Assembly: GCF_020536995.1 (NCBI RefSeq)
Contig: NC_068365.1
Coordinates: 32,403,148 to 32,467,147 of the forward strand
Origin: Dreissena polymorpha
Taxonomy: Eukaryota > Mollusca > Bivalvia > Myida > Dreissenidae
Reading direction: 5' to 3'
Length of the DNA: 64,000 bases
Position 1 is the first letter of the stretch; each line of letters begins with the position of its first letter. Of this stretch, positions 55,188-64,000 are shown in pieces. The notes beneath the pieces are model-generated. The model had not been told where the DNA came from. It worked only from the letters and a program-made list of their open reading frames with translations, and ran no database searches. Both the position numbers and the translations under genes were made by a program.

Positions 55188-55400
55188 TTATATTATCTCT
55201 AATATGCACAGTAATTCCGCGTAACTTGCACGATACTCACGCCTATTTTGATAACTTCTATATGAATGTATTGGATCACTAAATTCATAATGTTTAATAT
55301 TATTTTTTGCATTGGTCCATGTTTCTGTTAAACAAATAATGTTATATTGTGAAAGCGATTTCTCGAATTCCGCGGATGAAAACATTCCGCTGTGAGCCCT
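55188..55400 (-). mobile_element. LINE endonuclease fragment
   Basis: The minus-strand translation contains 'SLSQYNIICLTETW', the QY-D/N-IICLTETW block of APE endonucleases of CR1/Jockey/RTE-like elements. Later residues (HSYRSYQNRR) also fit such domains. Only about 65 residues are present, so it is a short dead fragment. Confidence 0.65.
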
Positions 55401-55429
55401 TCAGCGTTCTAGGTTACACATTTTACAAC

Positions 55430-56330
55430 ACTCCAATGTCCATCATAGGCATTTGACTTGTACTCACGGCCATCGTACAGGCGTATGTTTACCTCTGCTG
55501 TTTTCGTAGCTGTTTCTGTGGCTTTCTTATATGCATCTATAAGGCGTTCACGAAGTTGTCGTGTATACTAATTTGTAAACTTCGCATGTATGTCGTCAGT
55601 GTTCAAATGAAAAAGAGCATTTATTGCAAGTCTAGAGTGGCGACCAAACATTAGATAGTACGGTGAATATCCAGTATTGTCATGTATAGTTGAATTATAT
55701 ACATGAACCATAGGTCCAACGTGATACTTCCAGTTGCTGTTTTTATCTTCGTCGAGTGTCCCTAACATCTTCAACAGGGTTTGATTGAACCGCTCTACAA
55801 TGCCATTTCCCATGGCATGTTATGAGGTAGTACGGGACTGGTTGACACCTCAAAGAAGACATAGTTCCATCATCAAGTTGGGCATAAAGTTTGTACCTTT
55901 GTCGCTATGCATTTGCTCCGGATATCCATAGTTTACAAAGAACTTTTGACAAAAAAAAACTCGAGCAGTTGTCTTGTCAGTTTGATTTGTAGTTGGGTAC
56001 GCTTGTACATATCTTGTAAAATGGTAAGTTACAACAAGTATATGATTGATACCACCTTTCAACCTTTGAAGACTAAGATAATCTATACAAATTATCTGTA
56101 GCGGAGCAACAATGATATGTTTACAAGAGACGCCGACTGGGTTGCTGCCTTGGGTCGGATACACCTGGGAAACACAGCCACTTTATGGCGTACGAATGTG
56201 TCAATGCCTGGCCAATAAAGTCGCTGTTAATATAGATACGTGGTTCGATCCCTTGCTTGGTGTCCAAGATCATAATGCAAAGCCTGAAATACATTGTTTC
56301 TTAACGAAGAAGGCATCACAAATTAGTGGG
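55430..56330 (-). mobile_element. Fossil Ty3/gypsy-type LTR element fragment (integrase region)
   Basis: The minus strand shows the integrase part of a Ty3/gypsy (Metaviridae-like) polyprotein: an H2C2-type zinc-binding region, the catalytic core region and sequence like the start of the C-terminal part. The core includes the family phrases 'HSDKGTNF' and 'NGIVERFNQTLLKM'. It is broken, with several breaks, and no gag, protease, reverse transcriptase or LTRs were recognised next to it. It is an old partial copy, and a LINE scrap adjoins its low-coordinate end. Confidence 0.75.
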
Positions 56331-56429
56331 ATTGCTGTCCAAAAGGACGCCTTTAACGATAATGATCACGTACACTTTATCAGCTTGATAGAAACGTGTA
56401 TACTAAAAAAAAAACGCAACGATCCTTAG

Positions 56430-58000
56430 TACAGAAATCTCATAGTTGGGACTGATGGTACTCAAGTGTGGTACATATGAATAAAAGCGTTGCAAGTAAA
56501 TGGGATGAATGGTCACATGCATGCGGTGCATTTAGGCGAAGCGTGAAGATATCGACTCGGACGGTCCTTGTGTAAGCTAAAAACGTATTAGTAAGTACTT
56601 CCTTTTTTTGGACTGTTAAAAATGGCGTTTTACGTGAAACTAGCTTTAATTACACTCTTTCTTGGAAAAACTGACTCGTGATAGTTATTCATTTCGACGA
56701 TACGTTACTTTATGAGCGTATGCTACTAAATGGGTACCTGTGAGGGAAATAAGTCAATGTGCCGTGACTGCCTTGTGCGCCATATGTAAACGGACGTCTT
56801 AAATCCCAGTGATCGGGGGCTTAATGTCGAAGTCGGCTGAAGATGCATACGTTATCGAAGCAGACTATAAACCGCACCTTTAACCTTTTAACACTATAAA
56901 TAAATTGAAAGGCTAAATATGACGAATAACCATGAGGACGGCATGCGTTTGGACGATACGGGACGATTCGGTTTCGGTACGTGTTGTGTACAATAGAAAC
57001 ACGTGTAATGCCATAGTTAAAAAAGAACTTGTTTGTGACTCTGAGAAACTGTAAAATGGGTGCTCTACGTATCAGTCAATACAAAAACGCGAAAAATGCT
57101 ACATAGTCACATATTCAAGATGCATTTAGACAGAACCTGTTTTATTAGTTAGGCAGGTGTGTGTGTGCTGTAATAGAAGTCCATGATCCGGGAAAGCTCT
57201 TGTTAAGACCTAAAGGCCCCTCAAACATAGTAACTGTACGTAATAATCTTACACAAACGTAAATTCAATCGTGTTCATGTTCACATGAAGAATTAAGATG
57301 CCATGCGACTAAGCAGCTTGACATGTGCTTGTTTAATTTACAAGTACACCTGTTTTTGGGTCTTTTGGTTACCAAAGCAAAGTCACTGTACATTAAAAAG
57401 CTATAACAAACGCTTAATGGGAAGTACGGTGAATATCCAGTACTGGCATGGTACGTGATGAATTTAGTAGGTACGTAACCATACTAGTGTATAAGGTGTT
57501 TGTGTATAAGCACTTGTTAATTGAAAGTCCGGGAAAATTATCATTTGTCACTTTTGGGTTTTCAAACATTTTCTGATAGGTTACACTTTTATAAAACCGC
57601 TGCTTGTAAATGCAATAAATGGCCATGTTCACACGTGACTATATCCGCGTGGTAGCTGCGGGTGTACAGTACATACACGTGTTAGTCCTTTGTCCGTAAA
57701 TAATTTTGTTTACGACATTCGAAAAATGAAACATGTGCACTGTGCGTTATAAGTTAGTAAACCGCTGAAACACACCTACAACGGTACAGTCGGATGAAAA
57801 ATCACGCGCATGTGCTGCATTTGGACGGAACGTGACTATTCCAAAGTTGTTGGGGCTCATGTAATATAAAAGCACTTGCTAGTCTTTAGTCAATGAAATC
57901 TCAGACAAATTTGGAACTCGTGGTCACTGAATATGGGCAAAGGACATTGAAACATGACATATAAGCGAATAATTGGATGTTTGGCGACATACGTTGGATG
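56430..58000. repeat. Possible very degenerate long tandem repeats
   Basis: Phrases such as 'tgcatttggacggaacgtga', 'gcatgcgtttggacgatacg' and 'gtgcatttaggcgaagcgtg' recur at about 56,530, 56,943, 57,120 and 57,818 in a similar context. No coding content. It could be decayed non-coding parts of a mobile element. Confidence 0.35.
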
Positions 58001-59400
58001 TGTGATCTGTATCTAAGTCTTCAAAAGTGCCAAGTGAGCCAAAAAGGTGAATGATCCGAATCAGTTGTACATTTCATCTGATTTAAACAGCCATGCTTCG
58101 AATCACTATAGATCTAATCGGGTATATTTGTAACTTCACACAAACACGAGCATCACGCTTTCATACCAGGTTAATGTTGGAAAATCTAAACATTAAAACC
58201 ATCTTTATATAGTGTGATGATATTACTAAAGGTAAGCCTAGATTAGTAAAATCCTAAATCAAGAGGACATTATCCTTATACATTTCATCATTAAAAAGAT
58301 AACATGCATAAGCGAAAACAAGTTTTAAAGCAATAAAACGAAATCAAACATAGCCTTAAAAACTCATTTTCTCAAAATTAATGATCGCATCCCAGGTATG
58401 TAAAACGATAAATGCAAGAAAATGGCACTTTTGAATTCGTCTCAGTCGTTTCGAATCACTGAGTTTGTACTTAAAAAACTGCTGAATTTTCAGCGTATTC
58501 GTATATACTTGTATAACTGATATACCGATTGTTTTTTGTTTTGTCTCTTTAATACATTTTAGTACAATATTTTGTTTATTGAAAGACGAAAGTAACGCAA
58601 TATGAATAACCGTATTTATTACGAACTATTGAAACGTTGAATTTAAACTAGAAAAACATCAAGAAAAAAATGTATCATAACATCGACGAAATATTTGTTT
58701 ATACAATTGCATACTGTTTGTACGGTAAAAACGAAATTCATTATTAATCAAGATTATAGCTTTTAGTGCATGCTTTTGTATTAAGTGCGCGATGTCAGAG
58801 TTAAATAACATTAAGTTATTGTATTAATAAATTTACCATCCCAATCAATCAATTCATCTTTTTTTTTGTAACAATTATTTATCCCTAAGCCAAATAGATT
58901 TAAGAAAATTAAACCCGAAACTCAGGCCATATGCTACATTTCACTATTTAAAAAAAAACAACATAGAATCTTCTATATGTACTTGTATTAATCTTTACAT
59001 ATTGGAACAGGCTGTGATGAACGAGAGGCTCATATAAAATAGAGTTTTTACAGGTAAGTGTATACAACGAGTTAACTTACAATAACTTGAGATATTTGAA
59101 AAATAAAGTTCTTAACGGTGTTATTACATTCTGTCCAGCCCGTGTGTAAACCTCTGAAAACCCCGTTGAGTATGTACCCTGAATACTCTACCCTTAGAAA
59201 AGATACACTTCATTTGACCTATAAATAAGTGTAAGAATTGCTTTCAGACATAATCCATGAACGGTGCGAGTGTAACATGAATGTTTATTTTATTCAATCG
59301 TTTACTCACTATAATTATCGGCAACCACAATTCGGAGTTCTTATTTTTAAGTTTCAATACAATAACTGCATTGGAGATTCAGCCGATAAATTGTGCGTAT
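58000..59400. other. AT-rich intergenic DNA, no feature recognised
   Basis: No gene, repeat family or motif identified. Confidence 0.4.
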
Positions 59401-59419
59401 CATAGCGAACAAAGAGGAA

Positions 59420-59765
59420 CCCTATCTTTCCAGTACGGTGACCATCAACCAAACTCACATGCTTTCGGAGAGCCATCTAGCTGTTCGGTTTGAGTGTATA
59501 TTAACATTTATAATGTCCTTCCGCGCCTGAGGCTGCATTATGCGAGAACTCGAAGTTTGCCCCAGCACTCCTGGCTTATTAACTTTCCTAAATTCACGAA
59601 AGATGAAGAATAGTTTAATTTATAGCTGCATTTCCAGCTTTTTTGTTTTACTGAAATATAGTTTATTTTTGTGTGATTTTGTTCTGTGGGTGGAAACCGG
59701 AGTTCCCAGCAGTCCGGTATGAGCGCAGATTGAACACGGGTCGCCTAATTGAGAAGAACAATATT
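59420..59765 (-). mobile_element. Degenerate tRNA-SINE-like copies, head-to-tail
   Basis: Shares 'gaggctgcattatg', 'cccagcactcctggcttatt', 'ccagtmcggt' and 'cgggtcgcctaa' with the copy at 45,378. 'accatcaaccaaactcacat' at its start suggests a second, truncated copy. Confidence 0.55.
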
Positions 59766-59769
59766 ATTT

Positions 59770-62480
59770 ATTGATAGCAGTGACAACTGGAAGGTAATAT
59801 GATGTTGGGAAGAGGTGTGTTTGGTCAAGGTCAACCTGATTGGACCGGACAGCGATACTTGGCTGCACGAACAAGCAGGCGCACTCTCGAAACACCGACA
59901 GCTGTGCCAATCCACACAGACGGATGTTAGAAGATGTGTCCGATGCAACTATAAAGAAATTGGTCTGAACTAAACAATCAAACGACGAGGAAACACTTGT
60001 TTGAACTCTGTTTATTAAGTATAAGCAAAAATAAGCGAATAGCAATAAGCAATAAGCAAGTCTAAATACCACAGCAATGAGGATTACAACTTTTCAATTT
60101 CATTAAATTGACTTGTCTGCGAGTGGAAACAAAATTGACATAGTTTTAACAAAGAATATATTCATTATATTCAAACAGGCTAACACAAATAATGATTTTA
60201 TGGATAATAGTCCGCCATAAAAAAAGATAATCGCTTCAAAATCAATCATAATCATTTTTCATCACTGAAAACAATGCGCATTAATAAACCAAATACCAAA
60301 TTTCACAGGTACAATTCATAACCACGAATAACCAAGTGAAAGCGCGTTGTATTTTACCCCCCCCCTCTCTCAGATGTCATTATCTAACCAAAATTTTTTG
60401 CCGTACAATCGGCAACTCTGAAAGTAAGAAGAACAAAACTGCAGGGCTGCCTAGCTGAACAGAAAGTAGTTAAAGATTACACCAGCACGCTATTGTGGTA
60501 CCTAGATAATATTTTCAAACTTTTATGGCAAAACTTTCTAAATATTATCTGTCAAAGCCGTGAATACAACTTTATCAAAAGTAAGAAAGTGATACTATCT
60601 TAAAACGTTTTCATGAGTATTTTCCCTTGATAGTCCATGGTAATATGTTTGATTCCAGATCTTTGATTGTTTATTTGTTAAGATGATGCACGGAGTGAAC
60701 CATAATGTGCAGCCTCCAAAATTATTATTAACATTCAATATTTAATGTCTCTGCACATTTAATTTCATGTTTGACTGAGCAAAATATATTGTATTGTATC
60801 GTACTTTGTAATTCTCGTCTTCGAAACGAAAGTATCCGTATATTTTTTATATTGAAAATCTTGTATTCAATATCTTTATTTAAAGTTTTGGCCAGCTAAA
60901 GATGTCGCTCAAACAAGTCTGTAATCGCGATTGCTTGGAAATATTGTACTTTAACGTCTTTATATAGCTAAACAGGCTGCCAGAGAAAATTGCTCAAAAG
61001 CCAGTGTTCTTGTCTTAAAAGACCTCGCGGAATTTCTGAATTTAAAATTGGGCAACTTAGCGTAAGAAGCCCTTGTTAACATAGATTCTGCTGTCCGTTT
61101 ACTTGCCGTGCTTTAACATTGGTGAGCTTTACATAAACTTTTTTCTTCTGTTTATGGCATTCTAAAGTTACATTCGAAGATGCAATGAACTATCATTTGT
61201 GCCTAAGGTAGTTAAAATCATATTGCAAAATAAACATATCAAAGTAAAATTAACAAAGTTATGTTTCGTGAATATGTACTAGATTAGAAGTTATATGGCT
61301 CAGATTGTAATTTGTTGAGTAATATTGAATAGTACGGTACATATTTTAATATGAGAAACAATGCTTGTTTATTTTTTGCAAAATGCACATAGAGCATGAA
61401 AAGTGTGTATTTATTAAAATAATGGTTGATTTTCCAATGGAGCACTTCATTATACAAATGGCTTGCAATTTCTTATCGGTACTTTATCTTGAAATAAAAA
61501 AAAACAATATGATCTAACATGTAAATAGATCGAATAGGAGTTCGTTTAATTGCATTTTCTTGCACTTTTAAATAAGCTTTAACCAAAACAAACCAAAACA
61601 CATCAACAACTAAATGTGTTAAAAGAAAGAAAGGCCCAAAATAATGAGTTTGATATATACGTACACCGCTAATAGACAAGTATTACAAACACAATATTCA
61701 AAATAAAAGAAATGAACACAATCTTACTTTTTGCTACAATATAAACATGCATACGTATATATACATTTAGAATAACGCGACTCCTTAAAAAGAAATATTT
61801 CTATGTTGGTCAATATAGCTAGTTGTAGTCGTAGACAACATGTCAAAAATCAAATTCGCAACAATATCTTAACGATATGAATAAACGTAAAGTAATATAC
61901 TACTAAATGCATTATAGTTCAGTAAACGAAGTAACACATTTAAATAACTGCTAATGCATATACACATAAATATTTCTCATTTAAATAAATGACAATTGTC
62001 CAAAACGAGGAATTACACATGCCAATTTATATTGCATCAATAAGCACTTTGTTCAAAGGCTTCCATGATCCGTTGTGAGATAAAGCTGATCGATCTAGGT
62101 TACTTGAGGAATTGCGCGTCTGAAACAGTAACAAAGAACCTGGGACTAGTATGCACATCTATAGTATGTGTGTATAAATGTAGTTTGTGCTACAATCTTT
62201 ACAATCTTTACTAGATATAGCGTCTATTTTTTATGATGGGGAAATGTTAAGGATTTGTTGTAGTTAATGTAGCGATGGAGCTAATGTTGTGGAGTCCGAT
62301 TGCTTTATCTATCATGGTCGCTTAGTTGAACGCTTTTTTATGATTGCGGTGGTAGTGTTCTTATGGCGTAAGGTAGTGCTTGTGTTATGGCAATTAGATG
62401 TGGTGGTATTATTGTTGGTTGTGGTTGTTATGGTCGTGATAATGGAGGTAGCGGTGTAGTTAGATATGCTGGTGGTTTTG
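59770..62480. other. AT-rich intergenic DNA, no gene recognised
   Basis: Only minor low-complexity patches: 'aataagcaataagc' near 60,040, a C run near 60,357 and a GT-rich stretch at 62,225-62,480. Open frames are short and have no motif. Confidence 0.4.
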
Positions 62481-62486
62481 ATACTG

Positions 62487-62688
62487 ATTATTCCACACGC
62501 TACTCAGAGATGACACTTTCCGCTTGTTTAGAAATGTTCGTTTAAAAGAATCCTCCACTATACGGATATCCAGTGAAGGCGGAAAGTGTCGTCCGTGATT
62601 AGCCTGTGCGCATTGTACATGCTAATCTGACATGAAGCTTGGTGCATATGAATTAAGGCCAGTTTTCCAAGAACGCAGCTCATATAGT
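62487..62688. mobile_element. Snapback MITE, family B, 5'-incomplete copy
   Basis: 'gatgacactttccgcttg ... gcggaaagtgtcgtccgtga' form the inner arms. The outer right arm ends 'gccagttttccaagaacgcagc'. The outer left arm is missing. Confidence 0.75.
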
Positions 62689-62694
62689 TCTTAC

Positions 62695-63578
62695 CCGCGT
62701 GTGGGCACCACTTGCACGTGTTGGGACACACATATGGTACGTATGGATCTTCCTCGCATATCATAAGATTGCAGTGGCGCCCGTCTATGGCGCCCTCGCA
62801 GTTCACTGCAAGAAAACCGTTACAATTCATTACAATTTACATTCTGGGTCCGTATTTACCAACCCATTCTTAGAATTAATAATAAAAATAGCCTTAGACT
62901 TAATAAAAATGCCTAAGTGTTTGCATATAAAAAGGCTTAAAATGGTGCTAAAAATCCTAAATATTTAAAATCATTAAGATATTGTTATTTGCGATATTTA
63001 TACAATTAAAACTGTTTAAAATTATTATTACATTTAATAATTCAGTCTAACAATCAGTTATTGAACACTGGCACTGGTTCTTTTTAATGAACATTGCATT
63101 TATATATAAAAAAATCACCCAATGTAATTTCAACAAATGGTCCCGCACTATTTGGACAGTGGATACAACGACTGGTTGGATTGCACTAAAGAGATTCATA
63201 GCAATCATACAATTTGGTATCAATTACGTGTGTCAATCAGGATAGACAGAAAAGGTTCGTTATAAACTTAATTTTCAACTCAAGCAACAGAACAGCAAAA
63301 CTTTTTGCAAATGTAACCTTAACAAACATAAATGAGAAGAATAGTCAGTAATACGAATTAAAAGTATGTGATTGACACACACATTTAACAATAAATATAA
63401 CACTGGTTGATATCAACGAATATCTACCAATAAGTAATACAAGTAATATTCCCCCTTCGTCTGTGGAATCGAAACTCACTTGCACAATTCGGTTGCATGT
63501 TAAATGATTTTCGGCAGTTACATTTGCATTCCTTCAAGTCAAGGACCCCTCCGTTTAGACACACAAACCCGCCACAAT
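62695..63578 (-). CDS. Two exons of a secreted/extracellular protein (EGF-like then ShKT-like domain), partial gene
   Basis: Minus strand. The upstream exon is 63,480-63,578 (acceptor TTTGTGTCTAG, donor GCAA|GTGAGT) and encodes CGGFVCLNGGVLDLKECKCNC, an EGF-like pattern. The next exon is 62,695-62,805 (acceptor TTTTCTTGCAG, donor GCGG|GTAAGA) and encodes a six-Cys module, C..D..HC..MIC....VCPNTCKWC, which fits ShKT domains. Both exons are phase 1-1, 99 and 111 nt, as expected for shuffled extracellular modules, and they join in frame. ShKT and EGF-like modules are common in secreted metalloproteases and CAP-type proteins of molluscs, and which one applies is unknown. The start, any catalytic domain and the end lie outside or were not found. 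Confidence 0.7.
62830..63470. other. Intron between the EGF-like and ShKT-like exons
   Basis: AT-rich and non-coding. No further exon recognised. Confidence 0.45.
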
Positions 63579-63609
63579 CTAGACACAAATAAAATAAGAA
63601 GTACATGTT

Positions 63610-63941
63610 CACGGCCGTTTATCATGAGCGCCACCTCTTTGTTGAGATGCATTTATAAATGAGCCAAAGGTACTTCCGGGGTTGCGTTTAGGCCCCGGAT
63701 GTTTTGAAAGTTAAAGGATAATTGTACAAGGTGATTAGGTTTTATTTGTGTTTTTTTTTCAACAGATTTCGCATTATTTTTAAAAATCGGGCAATGTAGT
63801 TCGATTCAGCGAAAATAATTTAATCCAAAAATTATCCATGAAATTTCAAAACATCCGGGATGAACGCCACCTCGGAAGTTGCATTGACTCATGTATTAAT
63901 GCATCTCAAAAAAGAGGTGGTGCCCGTGATTAACGGGCGTG
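63610..63941. mobile_element. 332-bp foldback MITE, CACGSCCGTT ends, 5-bp TSD ATGTT
   Basis: The arms of about 120 bp are imperfectly inverted: 'cacctctttgttgagatgca' left, and the same on the reverse strand at the right; both arms have 'ccggatgttttgaaa'. Direct repeats ATGTT lie at 63,605-63,609 and 63,942-63,946. The CACG start and 5-bp duplication match the 8.25-kb element in style, but the rest of the TIR differs. Confidence 0.8.
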
Positions 63942-64000
63942 ATGTTTGTATTACATTACTAATCACAATCTCAAACAAATACACGATTTATCCATCCGTT

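Overview
This is a 64 kb stretch of an animal nuclear genome. The introns, dispersed hairpin MITEs, tRNA-derived SINEs and 'ATGCCCCC ... CTGTCCGTC' repeats point to a bivalve mollusc. A dreissenid mussel is my guess, from the look of the hairpin repeats, and is inference only. Host genes are sparse and most of the window is mobile or repetitive DNA.

Layout. 0-5 kb: a broken beta-1,3-galactosyltransferase-like gene (minus strand) cut off by a SINE, then two copies of a CA-rich repeat. 5.1-9.3 kb: a nearly complete L1/Tx1-like LINE with endonuclease, reverse transcriptase and poly(A) tail, and one frameshift. 10-18.5 kb: a decayed LINE relic, trinucleotide tracts, hairpin MITEs and a 227-bp palindrome filled with telomere-like repeats. 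19-24.7 kb: three foldback-like elements whose inverted ends are built from short tandem modules. Each is bounded by a perfect 8-bp target-site duplication, and one sits inside another. 23.1-36.4 kb: the main host gene, nine exons on the plus strand encoding a 591-residue protein with an RG-rich N-terminus, a helical middle and a C-terminal VWA domain with MIDAS residues. Its layout recalls Ro60/TROVE proteins. 37-44 kb: MITEs and another foldback element. 44.2-52.5 kb: an 8,252-bp unit with 85-bp terminal inverted repeats (84/85 identical) and a 5-bp target duplication. It splits an older MITE and carries a C2H2 zinc-finger exon and a small unknown gene. 53-56.4 kb: a TGTC microsatellite, a CG-rich foldback and a broken Ty3/gypsy-type integrase fossil beside a LINE endonuclease scrap. 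62.7-63.6 kb: two phase 1-1 exons (ShKT-like, EGF-like) of a secreted-type protein.

The most unusual structure is in the VWA gene. The 30-bp minisatellite in intron 2 is built from the exon-2 5' splice junction, and the 37-40-bp array at the end of intron 4 is built from the exon-5 3' splice junction. One gene therefore carries about 53 copies of a donor and 8 copies of an acceptor. Only the first donor and the last acceptor keep the reading frame open. The second notable signal is the cluster of tandem-module foldback elements with 8-bp duplications, and the third is the large TIR unit with cargo genes.

Exon borders, phases, repeats and target duplications were read by eye. Family assignments rest on remembered motifs, not on searches.
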